Assembly: GCA_963704025.1 (NCBI GenBank)
Contig: CAVPGP010000003.1
Span: 558,001 to 622,000 of the forward strand
Reading direction: 5' to 3'
DNA length: 64,000 nucleotides
Source of the DNA: CAVPGP01 sp963704025
Lineage (GTDB): Bacteria; Actinomycetota; Thermoleophilia; Gaiellales; Gaiellaceae
Shown here: positions 1 to 7,301 of the stretch, piece after piece
Layout: every line of letters starts with the position of its first letter
Numbering within the stretch: position 1 is the stretch's first letter
Made by a program: the position numbers and the translations under genes
The notes under the pieces: model-generated
Seen by the model: the letters and a program-made list of their open reading frames with translations, nothing else
Told to the model about the DNA's origin: nothing
Database searches by the model: none

Positions 1-133
1 GCGAGGAGGTGCCCCAGCCGAAGTTGTACTTTCGGCCCGGCGGATCGAACGTCGGATCGGTCAGCAGCCGCCAGCCGCCGACTTCGATCAGTGCGGTCGG
101 CCCGCCGATGTGGGTGATCCGGACGCCCGTCAC
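1..133 (-). CDS. MBL-fold metal-dependent hydrolase, UlaG-like (N-terminal fragment)
   Basis: This is a minus-strand gene cut by the left edge, so only the first 44 codons are visible. It begins at a GTG at 133 and reads VTGVRITHIGGPTALIEVGG, followed by LLTDPTFDPPG. That beta-strand plus 'TDP.fDPPG' opening is typical of the UlaG/UPF0173-like branch of metallo-beta-lactamase-fold hydrolases. The metal-binding HxHxDH motif would lie outside the window, so the assignment rests on the N-terminus alone. It starts 34 bases downstream of the stop of the alpha/beta hydrolase on the same strand and could be co-transcribed with it. Confidence 0.6.
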   Translation of the reverse strand, partial: MTGVRITHIGGPTALIEVGGWRLLTDPTFDPPGRKYNFGWGTSS

Positions 134-167
134 GTGCGGGCGGGTGAGGCGGCTGGTCGTTCTCGGA

Positions 168-1007
168 TCACAAGGAGTTCGCAGACCTCGCGGTCGCCCC
201 GGTCGCGTGGGCGAGGGCCCACTCCAGGGCGTCGTCGGCGACCTCTTCCCAGCCGTCCTGAGCCGGCATGAGGTGCGCGCGGCCCTCGTACTCCTTGATC
301 TCGGTGACCGTACTCGACTTGTAGTGCTTCTTGTTGGACCGCTGGATGACCGGCGGCATGAGGTGATCCTCGCTCCCCGACATGAACAGGAGCGGAGCCC
401 GGTCGTCGTTTCGGTAGTCGACCCACGCGTCCTGGTGCCCGGGCTGGAAGTTGGCGAGCACGATGCCCCACAGGATCCCTCCCGATGCCGGAACGGCGTA
501 ACGCTCGTAGAGCGCCCGGGAGTCTTCCTCGCTGAAGGTGTTCGTGAACGCGTAGTGCCATTGCTCGTGCGTGAGCCCGACGGCGCGGTGGCGGTTGGCC
601 GGATTCTTGAGGACCGGGAACGTCGACCTGATCTGCGAGAGCGGCAGGGCGCGGACGCCCTCGGTCGGAGCGGAGTTGATGGCCACGCCCACGGCCCCGA
701 AGCCGTGGTCGAGGAGGATCTGCACGAAGGTGCCGCCGGCGGAATGGCCGATCAGGATGGGCGGTGCCTCCAGCGCGCCGATGACCGACTCGAGATGCTC
801 GACGACCGCAGGCACCGTCAGCGCCTCGATCGGCGAGGGGTCCGCGTTGAGCGCCTCGACCTCGACCTCGAAGCCCGGGTAGGCGGGGGCGAGGACGCGG
901 TAGCCGGCTTGCTCGTACCGCTCGATCCAGTGCTCCCAGCTCCGGGGCGTCACCCAGAAGCCGTGGATCAGGACGATGGTGTCCGGCGTCGTCGGGTCGG
1001 TGCTCAT
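168..1007 (-). CDS. alpha/beta-fold hydrolase
   Basis: A 279-residue cytoplasmic alpha/beta hydrolase. The oxyanion-hole motif LIHGFW is at residues 13-18, the nucleophile elbow GHSAGG at 87-92 (Ser89), the likely acid in SGSEDH (Asp214) and the catalytic histidine in GRAHLM (His245), so the triad looks complete. I chose the ATG at 1007 because GGAGGGGATGAC precedes it at good spacing; an upstream in-frame start at 1067 adds 20 residues that do not resemble the family. The substrate cannot be told. Relatives are annotated as lysophospholipases or non-haem-type esterases. Confidence 0.88.
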   Translation of the reverse strand: MSTDPTTPDTIVLIHGFWVTPRSWEHWIERYEQAGYRVLAPAYPGFEVEVEALNADPSPIEALTVPAVVEHLESVIGALEAPPILIGHSAGGTFVQILLDHGFGAVGVAINSAPTEGVRALPLSQIRSTFPVLKNPANRHRAVGLTHEQWHYAFTNTFSEEDSRALYERYAVPASGGILWGIVLANFQPGHQDAWVDYRNDDRAPLLFMSGSEDHLMPPVIQRSNKKHYKSSTVTEIKEYEGRAHLMPAQDGWEEVADDALEWALAHATGATARSANSL

Positions 1008-1203
1008 GTCATCCCCTCCAGGCTCGCGTTTGCCGTGCGTTCCGTTCGCGGCCGTCCCCTCGACCACGAGCTGCGACGGTACACCCCCCGAATTGTGCTC
1101 GCATCGGTCGCGTGACCGAAGTAGCTCATCGCCGGACCCTGTCGGCCGAGCAGGGTTCCTCTCTTATCCGGCCGATGGCCACCGCGACTGTAATCGTCAA
1201 GCA

Positions 1204-1220
1204 AGGCCGCGTCGCGGCCT
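1204..1220. repeat. 8-bp perfect inverted repeat
   Basis: AGGCCGCG and CGCGGCCT flank a single T. It lies between the alpha/beta hydrolase start and the tRNA-Trp terminator in a stretch with no gene. It may be a secondary hairpin of the termination region; the function is unknown. Confidence 0.4.
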
Positions 1221-1235
1221 CTCTCGATGATGAAG

Positions 1236-1261
1236 AAAAGCCCTGCACCTGCAGGGCTTTT
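1236..1261. terminator. bidirectional intrinsic terminator downstream of tRNA-Trp
   Basis: A perfect 12-bp inverted repeat (AAAAGCCCTGCA / TGCAGGGCTTTT) with a 2-base loop and T-runs on both strands. It lies 6 bases past the 3' end of the minus-strand tRNA-Trp and so ends that transcript. Because it is symmetric it could also stop transcription entering from the left. Confidence 0.85.
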
Positions 1262-1267
1262 CCACCA

Positions 1268-1340
1268 CAGGGGAGACAGGACTCGAACCTGCAACCCCCG
1301 GTTTTGGAGACCGGTGCTCTACCAATTGAGCTACTCCCCT
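1268..1340 (-). tRNA. tRNA-Trp (CCA)
   Basis: The minus strand folds as a full cloverleaf. The acceptor is AGGGGAG/CTCCCCT, the D arm GCTC..GAGC, the anticodon stem CCGGT/ACCGG with the loop giving anticodon CCA, and the T arm GCAGG-TTCGAGT-CCTGT. The discriminator is G at 1268 and CCA is not encoded. It stands alone: secE/nusG, which often follow tRNA-Trp, are absent because the terminator lies directly downstream. Confidence 0.96.
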
Positions 1341-1397
1341 TCGGGGCCCGGCCATTCTAGCCGCGTCGCGGGCGGGACTAGATTTGCACCTGTGGCG

Positions 1398-1553
1398 ATG
1401 GGCCTGCTCTTCACGGCGATCACGCTCGCCTTTGCCGGGATCGCGGTGGCGGCGGCGCTTGCCGGCGTCTGGGTCGTCGCGCTGGCCGCCGGCGCACTCG
1501 GTGCCTGGATGTCCACCCTCGCCATTTCCGCACTGAGGAGAACGCGCAGGTAG
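1398..1553 (+). CDS. small two-helix membrane protein
   Basis: A predicted 51-residue protein starting MGLLFTAITLAFAGIAVAAA. Almost the whole length forms two hydrophobic segments, followed by a basic tail RRTRR. It ends 16 bases before the sigma-factor start. A GTG two codons upstream (1392) could be the real start. A TAGATT-like -10 at 1379-1384 places transcription close to the start codon, so the message may be leaderless. No family is recognised. Confidence 0.5.
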   Translation: MGLLFTAITLAFAGIAVAAALAGVWVVALAAGALGAWMSTLAISALRRTRR

Positions 1554-1569
1554 CGCGTATTCTCCTTTC

Positions 1570-2337
1570 GTGGCGGAGGACACCCAGAGCCTGTGGCAGG
1601 ATTTTCAGCGGACGCGCGACAAGGGCGTTCGCGATCGGCTGATCCTCACGTACGCGCCGCTCGTCAAGTACGTCGCCGGACGACTGGGGAGCGGGCTGCC
1701 GGCGCACGTCGACGAAGGGGATCTCGTCTCGTACGGCCTGCTCGGCCTGATCGGCGCCATCGAGCGGTTCGATCCCGACCGCGACATCAAGTTCGAGACG
1801 TACGCCATCTCTCGGATCAAAGGCTCGATCATCGACGAGCTGCGCTCGCTCGACTGGGTGCCCCGGTCGGTCCGTTCACGCGCCCGCGAGATCGAGCGCG
1901 CGATCGCCGAGCTCGAGGCGCGGCTCGGGCGCGCGCCGGCCGACGACGAGATCGCACAGAAGGTCGGGATCACGGAGGAGGAGCTCCACGAGAGCCTGAC
2001 CGACATCTCGCGCTCCTCGATCGCGGCGCTCGACGAGCTCTGGACGATGTCGGGCGACACGGGAGACCAGGTCTCGCTCCTCGACACGCTCGAGGACACG
2101 GAAGGACCGGAGCCGCAGACTGCCCTCACGCAGACGGAGACGCGCGAGGCGCTCGGCGAGGCGATCGCCCGCCTGCCCGAGCGCGAGAAGCTCGTGGTCA
2201 CGCTCTACTACTACGAGGAGCTGACGCTGCGCGAGATCGGCGAGGTGCTCGGGGTCACCGAGTCCCGGGTCTCGCAGCTGCACACGAAGGCGATCCTGCG
2301 CCTGAAGGCGCGGCTGTCCGGCGGCGTCCGGGCGTAG
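1570..2337 (+). CDS. whiG: RNA polymerase sigma factor, FliA/WhiG family
   Basis: A 255-residue sigma-70 family factor of the FliA/WhiG/SigF-like group 3. Region 2 covers about residues 20-100, with YAPLVKYVAGRL, DEGDLVSYGLLGLIGAIERF and the -10-reading region ending VPRSVRSRAREIE. Region 3 follows, and region 4 at about 205-243 carries LREIGEVLGVTESRVSQLH as the helix-turn-helix. Start is GTG at 1570. In actinobacteria WhiG controls sporulation; in flagellated lineages the same family (FliA) drives motility genes. No flagellar or anti-sigma gene is nearby, so the regulon cannot be inferred here. Confidence 0.9.
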   Translation: MAEDTQSLWQDFQRTRDKGVRDRLILTYAPLVKYVAGRLGSGLPAHVDEGDLVSYGLLGLIGAIERFDPDRDIKFETYAISRIKGSIIDELRSLDWVPRSVRSRAREIERAIAELEARLGRAPADDEIAQKVGITEEELHESLTDISRSSIAALDELWTMSGDTGDQVSLLDTLEDTEGPEPQTALTQTETREALGEAIARLPEREKLVVTLYYYEELTLREIGEVLGVTESRVSQLHTKAILRLKARLSGGVRA

Positions 2338-2402
2338 CTTCTCTCAGCGAACATTCACCTCGTTCATAGGCTCGTCTTAGGCCGGCGCGGTTTCCTGTCT
2401 GC

Positions 2403-2684
2403 ATGACCGAGAGCACACCGTCGCGCTTCGACGCCGTCCACCGCCAGCTGCGCACGGCCCACCGGGCTGCCGTCGCGGTCGCGATCGTGGCCTTCGCGGC
2501 TATCGTCGGGCTCGCCCGGGCGAGCCATCCCGGGACGAGCTCGCCGGCGGCGAGCACCGGCGGCGGCGACCAGGTGCAGTCCAACTCGACCGTCGACGAC
2601 GGCTCCTCCCAGTTCTTCTTCGGCGGCGGCTCGGTCTCCCCGTCCTCCGGCTCGTCTCCCTCGGTCCAGAGCGGCGGCTCGTGA
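2403..2684 (+). CDS. small single-pass membrane protein with Ser/Gly-rich tail
   Basis: A 93-residue protein. A basic N-terminus (residues 1-20) is followed by one transmembrane helix (about 21-40, RAAVAVAIVAFAAIVGLARA). The rest is an extracytoplasmic low-complexity tail rich in Ser, Gly and Asp with an FFFGGG patch. Its stop overlaps the ApbE start by 4 bases (GTGA), and the following membrane gene overlaps ApbE likewise, so the three are translated as a unit. The tail lacks the D-x-x-[ST]-G-A-T sequence usually flavinylated by ApbE. The function is unknown, but its position suggests it is a subunit or partner of the redox module. Confidence 0.75.
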   Translation: MTESTPSRFDAVHRQLRTAHRAAVAVAIVAFAAIVGLARASHPGTSSPAASTGGGDQVQSNSTVDDGSSQFFFGGGSVSPSSGSSPSVQSGGS

Positions 2685-3532
2685 GGATCGACCGCTTCCG
2701 CGCAATGGGCTGCGACGTCGTCGTCGGCGGCGCCCGCCCGGCAGAGCTCGCGGAGGTCCGGGGCCTGTTCGAGCGGCGCGACCGGATCTTCAGCCGCTTC
2801 CGCGCGGAGAGCGAGCTCGTACGCGTGAACTCCGCCCGCGGCGAGCTCGTGCAGGCGCTGCCGGAGTTCGCACAGCTGCTGGACGTCGCGCTCGACGCCG
2901 CGTCGGCCACCGGCGGGCTCGTGACGCCGACCGTCGGCGCCGCCGTCGTCGGCGCGGGCTACGACCGCGACTTTGCGCTCCTTGCTCCGGATCCACGGCC
3001 CGCCGCGACGCCTGTCCGCGTGCCTCCCTGGCGCGAGGTCCGCCTGTTCGGCCCGCTCGTGCGGCGGCCGGCCGGCATCCACCTCGATCTCAACGGCGTC
3101 GTCAAGGGCGACACCGTCGACCGCGCGCTCGCGCTCCTGTCCGGAGGCGGCTTCGTGTCCGCCGGAGGCGATCTGGCGACGACCGGGCCTCTCACCGTCG
3201 AGGTGCCCGGCGGCGAGACCGTGACCGTCGACCGCGGCGGCTTCGCCACGAGCTCCACGGAACGGCGCCGCTGGCGTCGAGCCGGCCGCGAGCAGCACCA
3301 CCTGATCGACCCTGCGACGGGCGCCCCAGCTTCCTCCCCCTGGACGAGCGTCTCCGTCGCGGCAGCGAGCTGCCTCGCCGCCGACGTGGCGGCGAAGGCG
3401 GCCCTGCTGCTGGGTTACGCCGGCCCGGACTGGCTTCAGCGGCGGGGGGTTCCCGGGCGCTTCGTCGGAGCGGAAGGAGTCGTGCTCGAGACCGGCGCCT
3501 GGCGCCGCGCACCGGAGCTGGAGGCGGCGTGA
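2681..3532 (+). CDS. apbE: FAD:protein FMN transferase (ApbE)
   Basis: A 283-residue ApbE-family protein, which transfers FMN from FAD to a Thr/Ser of an extracytoplasmic redox protein using Mg2+. Family marks seen are MGCDVVVGG (9-17), DLNGVVKGDTVDRAL (136-150), the flavin-binding SAGGD (160-164) and HLIDPATGAP (207-216). The usual N-terminal signal or lipobox is absent, so export is uncertain and it may act inside the cell. Start is GTG overlapping the previous stop. It sits between a small membrane protein and a ferric-reductase-like membrane protein, a common context for flavin-based trans-membrane electron transfer. Confidence 0.9.
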   Translation: MRIDRFRAMGCDVVVGGARPAELAEVRGLFERRDRIFSRFRAESELVRVNSARGELVQALPEFAQLLDVALDAASATGGLVTPTVGAAVVGAGYDRDFALLAPDPRPAATPVRVPPWREVRLFGPLVRRPAGIHLDLNGVVKGDTVDRALALLSGGGFVSAGGDLATTGPLTVEVPGGETVTVDRGGFATSSTERRRWRRAGREQHHLIDPATGAPASSPWTSVSVAAASCLAADVAAKAALLLGYAGPDWLQRRGVPGRFVGAEGVVLETGAWRRAPELEAA

Positions 3533-4134
3533 GCTCGAACGCCGTGTGGTACGCCGCCCGCGCCGGAGGGCTCGTCGCGTATCTGCTGCTCTCCGCCTCG
3601 GTCGTCCTCGGCCTGCTCATGTCCGGCCGTGTCCGCCTGGCCTGGCCGCGCTTCGCGGTCGAGGACGTCCATCGCTTCCTGGCGATCCTGACGGGATCCT
3701 TCCTCGCGGTCCACGTGGGCGGGCTGCTGCTCGACCGCGTCGTCCGGTTCGGGCCCACGGACGTGCTCGTGCCGTTCAGCGCTTCGTACCGGCCGTTCGC
3801 GACCGGGCTCGGCGTCGTCGCGGCGGAGCTCTTCGTGGCCGTCGCGGTCACGAACGCACTCCGCGGCCGCATTCCTCATCGAGTCTGGCGGCGCGCGCAC
3901 TACGTCACCCTCGGTGTCTGGCTGGCCGCGAGCGTGCACGGCGTCCTCGCCGGCTCGGACCGTGGCGAGCCCTGGCTCCTGGGGCTCTACGCCGCCGCGG
4001 CCGGCGCGGTCGCCGCCGCCGCAGTCGCCCGCTTCTCCCCGGGCGCACGCTGGCCTGCAATCGCGGTCGCGATCCCGGCGGCGGCCGCGATCGTCGTCGT
4101 GCTGGCGGCGCTGCCACAGGCCCCTTCCCACTAG
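3529..4134 (+). CDS. ferric reductase-like transmembrane protein
   Basis: A 201-residue polytopic membrane protein with about six hydrophobic segments. Four histidines (H48 and H62 in the second helix, H124 and H137 in a later one) are spaced 13-14 residues apart in pairs. That is the bis-histidine haem-b pattern of the ferric-reductase-like/YedZ family. There is no cytoplasmic FAD/NAD domain, so electrons must be handed to or from another protein. It overlaps ApbE by 4 bases. Inference: ApbE, the small Ser/Gly protein and this cytochrome form a minimal membrane redox unit. Confidence 0.8.
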   Translation: MSSNAVWYAARAGGLVAYLLLSASVVLGLLMSGRVRLAWPRFAVEDVHRFLAILTGSFLAVHVGGLLLDRVVRFGPTDVLVPFSASYRPFATGLGVVAAELFVAVAVTNALRGRIPHRVWRRAHYVTLGVWLAASVHGVLAGSDRGEPWLLGLYAAAAGAVAAAAVARFSPGARWPAIAVAIPAAAAIVVVLAALPQAPSH

Positions 4135-4183
4135 GATTCCCCTCGGAACAGGACGCCTACCGACCCGAGAGGAGAGTCTCCGC

Positions 4184-6232
4184 ATGGCAGTTCTCGAGCC
4201 CGGCAAGATCCGCAACGTCGCCGTCGTCGGCCACCGCGGGACGGGAAAGACGTCGCTGGTCGAGGCCCTCCTGTTCCAGACGGGCAGCACGAACCGCCTC
4301 GGCACGGTCGAGGCCGGCTCGACGATCTCCGACTGGGAGGAGGACGAGCAGAAGCGGCAGATGTCGCTGGCCGCTTCGCTCGCGCACATCGAGTGGCAGG
4401 GGCGGAAGATCAACCTCGTCGACACCCCTGGCGACGCGGGATTCCAGGCGGACACCGCCGCCGCGTTCCGGGTCGTCGAGGGCGCGATCGTCGTCGCGAG
4501 CGGCGTCATGGGCGTCGAGGTCAACACCGGCCGCGTCTGGGAGCGCGCCGAGGAGCTCGAGCTCTCGCGTCTCGTCTTCGTGAACATGCTCGACCGCGAG
4601 CGCGCCGACTTCTTCCGCACGCTCGAGGCGTTCCGCTCCCAGCTCTCGGACCGCTGCGTCGCGATCCACCTGCCGATCGGACGCGAGCACGAGCTGACCG
4701 GCGTCGTCGACCTCCTGCACATGTGCACCTACCTCGACCCGGGTGCGGGGAAGGAGGCCGCCCCGACCGAGATCCCGGCGGAGCTGTCCGAGCAGGTGGC
4801 CGAGTACCGCGAGAAGCTGCTCGACGCCGTCGTCGAGACGAACGAGGATCTGATGGCGCGCTACCTCGACGGCGAGGAGCTGCCGGCGGAGGACGTCGCG
4901 CACGCGCTGAAGGACGCCGTCACGCGGGACGAGCTGTATCCGGTGGCGTGCGGCGTCGCGACGAAGAACCTCGGCACGACCGCACTGCTCGACCTGCTCG
5001 TCGAGGGCGTCCCCTCGCCTGCGAAGAAGGGCACGACGATCGAGTTCGGCGACGCGAAGCAGGCGGTCTTCGTCTTCAAGACGATCGCCGACCCGTTCGC
5101 CGGGCGGATCTCCGTCTTCCGCGTCCTCGCCGGCCCCGTTTCCGGCGACACGACGCTCGTCGACCCGCGGACGCACGCGAAGGAGCGCCTGGGCCAGATC
5201 CTGCTCATGCAGGGGAAGGACCACGAGCAGACCGACGGGGTGGGGGTGGGCGACCTCGCCGCGGTCGCCAAGCTGAAGGACGTCGTCACAGGCGACGTGC
5301 TCGTCGACCACGAGGTGCCGGTCGAGCCGCCTCACATCGAGTTCCCGGAGCCGGTGATGAGCTTCGCGGTGACGCCGAAGGCGAAGGGCGACGAAGAGAA
5401 GATGGCGACTGCGCTGCGGCGGCTCGCCGAGGAGGACCCGACCCTCGTGCTGCGTCGCGACCAGCAGACGGGCGAGGAGCTGCTCCAGGGAATGAGCCAG
5501 ATGCACGTCGAGGTCGCGGTCGACCGCGCCAAGCGGCGCTTCGGCGTCGACATCGAGCTGCACCAGCCGCGGGTCCCCTACCTGGAGACGATTCGCAAGC
5601 AGTCGCGCGCGCAGGGCAAGTACAAGAAGCAGACCGGCGGCCGCGGGCAGTACGGCGACTGTCACATCGTCCTCGAGCCGATCGAGAGCCGGACCGGCTA
5701 CGAGTTCGTGGACAAGATCGTCGGCGGCGTCATCCCGGGGAACTTCCGGCCCGCGGTCGACAAGGGGATCCAGGAGGCGATGCAGCACGGCGAGCTCGCC
5801 GGTGCGCCCGTGCAGGGCGTGCGCGTGACGCTCGTGGACGGCTCGTACCACAACGTCGACTCGTCGGAGATGGCGTTCAAGATCGCCGGCTCGATGGCGT
5901 TCAAGCAGGCGTACGAGAAGGCCGAGCCAGTGCTGCTCGAGCCGATCATGGAGCTGGAGGCGACCGTCCCCGACGAGACCGTCGGCGCAGTCAACGGCGA
6001 CCTCAACTCGCGGCGCGGGCGCCTGCACGGGATGGAGCCGAAGGGCGGCCTGACGACGATCAAGGCCGAGGTGCCGATGGCGGAGATCCTCACCTACTCG
6101 CAGTCGCTGACGTCCCTCACCGGCGGGCGCGGCGACTACCACATGCAGTTCCTCCGCTACGAGGAAGTGCCGGCGCACATCGCCCAGAAGATCGTCGAGG
6201 CGGCCAAGAAGGAGGAGGCCGTTACGGCCTGA
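4184..6232 (+). CDS. elongation factor G-like GTPase (EF-G paralogue)
   Basis: A 682-residue translational-GTPase-fold protein with the full EF-G domain order. The P-loop is GHRGTGKTS (16-24) and G3 is DTPGDAGF (80-87), where canonical EF-G has DTPGHVDF. The NKxD base-recognition motif is replaced by NMLD (134-137). These changes, and a glutamate-rich switch region, mark the EF-G-like paralogue class (fusA2-like) rather than the housekeeping factor. Start is ATG at 4184 after GAGAGGAGAG. An upstream reading-frame extension to 3914 overlaps the membrane protein gene and is not used. The role is unclear; candidates are ribosome recycling or stress translation. Confidence 0.9.
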   Translation: MAVLEPGKIRNVAVVGHRGTGKTSLVEALLFQTGSTNRLGTVEAGSTISDWEEDEQKRQMSLAASLAHIEWQGRKINLVDTPGDAGFQADTAAAFRVVEGAIVVASGVMGVEVNTGRVWERAEELELSRLVFVNMLDRERADFFRTLEAFRSQLSDRCVAIHLPIGREHELTGVVDLLHMCTYLDPGAGKEAAPTEIPAELSEQVAEYREKLLDAVVETNEDLMARYLDGEELPAEDVAHALKDAVTRDELYPVACGVATKNLGTTALLDLLVEGVPSPAKKGTTIEFGDAKQAVFVFKTIADPFAGRISVFRVLAGPVSGDTTLVDPRTHAKERLGQILLMQGKDHEQTDGVGVGDLAAVAKLKDVVTGDVLVDHEVPVEPPHIEFPEPVMSFAVTPKAKGDEEKMATALRRLAEEDPTLVLRRDQQTGEELLQGMSQMHVEVAVDRAKRRFGVDIELHQPRVPYLETIRKQSRAQGKYKKQTGGRGQYGDCHIVLEPIESRTGYEFVDKIVGGVIPGNFRPAVDKGIQEAMQHGELAGAPVQGVRVTLVDGSYHNVDSSEMAFKIAGSMAFKQAYEKAEPVLLEPIMELEATVPDETVGAVNGDLNSRRGRLHGMEPKGGLTTIKAEVPMAEILTYSQSLTSLTGGRGDYHMQFLRYEEVPAHIAQKIVEAAKKEEAVTA

Positions 6233-6394
6233 CACGGCTCGAAGGGACATGTCCCGCTGGGCGGGGCAGGCACCCCGGGACCCGTCCCGAACCCCCACCC
6301 ACCCACGGGGAGAAAGCAGCGTATCGCGCCGCAAGTCGTCGTTTGTGCCGATTTGCGCGCCGGACTGGGACGAAAGTGCTGCTAAGGTCGGGCA

Positions 6395-7009
6395 ATGCGC
6401 ATCACGCGGCATGCACAGTCGCGGTCCTGCGCGATTTGCGAACGGACGCTGCTGATGGGGGAGCGCGCGACGCGCTTCGCGCCCAACGGCGACGGCGAGT
6501 ACGTCGACGTCTGTCCGCTCTGCCAGGACGTCGCCCTCGACGCAGGGTGGCTGAAGGAGGGCAGCCCGACGACGCCCATGGTTCCGGTCGAGCGCCGTCG
6601 CCGGCAGAACTCGATCTCCGCGTTTCTGGGCTTCCGCCGCGAGCCGACCTCGACGCCGGTGGCGGACGCGCCGATCCTCCGGCGCCTGTCCGAGCCGGAG
6701 CTGGCGATGGTTGAGGGGGCGGACATCTTCAACGCGAGCCAGTTCAGGCGGACGGTCGAGGGGATTGCGAAGAGCCTCGGCGAGCCGAAGGTCTCGATCG
6801 TCCCGCTCTCGGGCGTCAACACGGAGGTCGTGATCACCGTCGTCTGGGACATCTCGTGGTACCAGTACCGGGTCACGTTCGACTCGGCGCAGCCGGTCCG
6901 GCTCGAGCAGCGCGGCCACGATCCCGGCGAGCTGATGCCGCAATTCGGCGAGTGGAATGCCCGGCTCGGCGCGGACGGGCGGCTCGTGCCCGAGATCGCG
7001 CGCGTCTGA
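6395..7009 (+). CDS. conserved protein with N-terminal zinc ribbon
   Basis: A 204-residue cytoplasmic protein. Two CxxC pairs (CAIC at 12-15 and CPLC at 40-43) form a likely zinc ribbon. A basic linker (RRRRQN) follows, then an alpha/beta C-terminal half containing VITVVWDISWYQYRVTFD. The short distance between the TAAGGT-like -10 (about 6381-6386) and the ATG at 6395 suggests a leaderless transcript. I recognise it as a lineage-type conserved hypothetical but cannot give it a function. The zinc ribbon could bind nucleic acid or a protein partner. Confidence 0.7.
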   Translation: MRITRHAQSRSCAICERTLLMGERATRFAPNGDGEYVDVCPLCQDVALDAGWLKEGSPTTPMVPVERRRRQNSISAFLGFRREPTSTPVADAPILRRLSEPELAMVEGADIFNASQFRRTVEGIAKSLGEPKVSIVPLSGVNTEVVITVVWDISWYQYRVTFDSAQPVRLEQRGHDPGELMPQFGEWNARLGADGRLVPEIARV

Positions 7010-7063
7010 CGCGCCCCAAACGGGGGTGGCGCCCGCCGGAGGCGTCCGTACACTGAGACGGCG

Positions 7064-7282
7064 ATGATCTATTGCGTGATTCCCCGTGAGCTCGAGGCGG
7101 AGCTCTACGAGAAGATGGTCGAGCACTACAAGGACAACCCGAACGTGACGGTCATCGTCGACCGGCGCGAGGGTCCCGACCGGCGCAACGGCAAGGAGTA
7201 CGGCGGCAAGCGGCTCACCCGCGACCGCCGCCGGGCGCGCGTTCCGGGGACGTTCCCCGACACGGACGTTCCGGAGTCCTAG
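7064..7282 (+). CDS. small conserved basic protein
   Basis: A 72-residue protein. MIYCVIPRELEAELYEKM looks like the first strand and helix of a compact fold. The second half is arginine-rich and repetitive (DRREGPDRRNG, then TRDRRRARV). Such RR-spaced tails occur before PilZ domains and in nucleic-acid or phosphate binding, but no PilZ domain is present. It lies 20 bases upstream of the aldehyde dehydrogenase start, with which it may share a transcript. Function unknown. Confidence 0.65.
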   Translation: MIYCVIPRELEAELYEKMVEHYKDNPNVTVIVDRREGPDRRNGKEYGGKRLTRDRRRARVPGTFPDTDVPES

Positions 7283-7301
7283 CCCTCGCTAGGATCGCCG
7301 T

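Noticed and set aside
9..1115. 368-residue plus-strand frame over the alpha/beta hydrolase
   Set aside because: Antisense shadow; the minus-strand gene has a complete catalytic triad and ribosome-binding site.
6243..6254. GGGACATGTCCC palindrome after the EF-G-like gene
   Set aside because: Short, no T-run and no second copy; could be chance in this GC-rich sequence.
4157..7126. 989-residue reading frame antisense to the EF-G-like gene and beyond
   Set aside because: It is a codon-phase shadow of a GC-rich gene: Arg/Leu/Asp-rich, no motifs, and it crosses three real genes.
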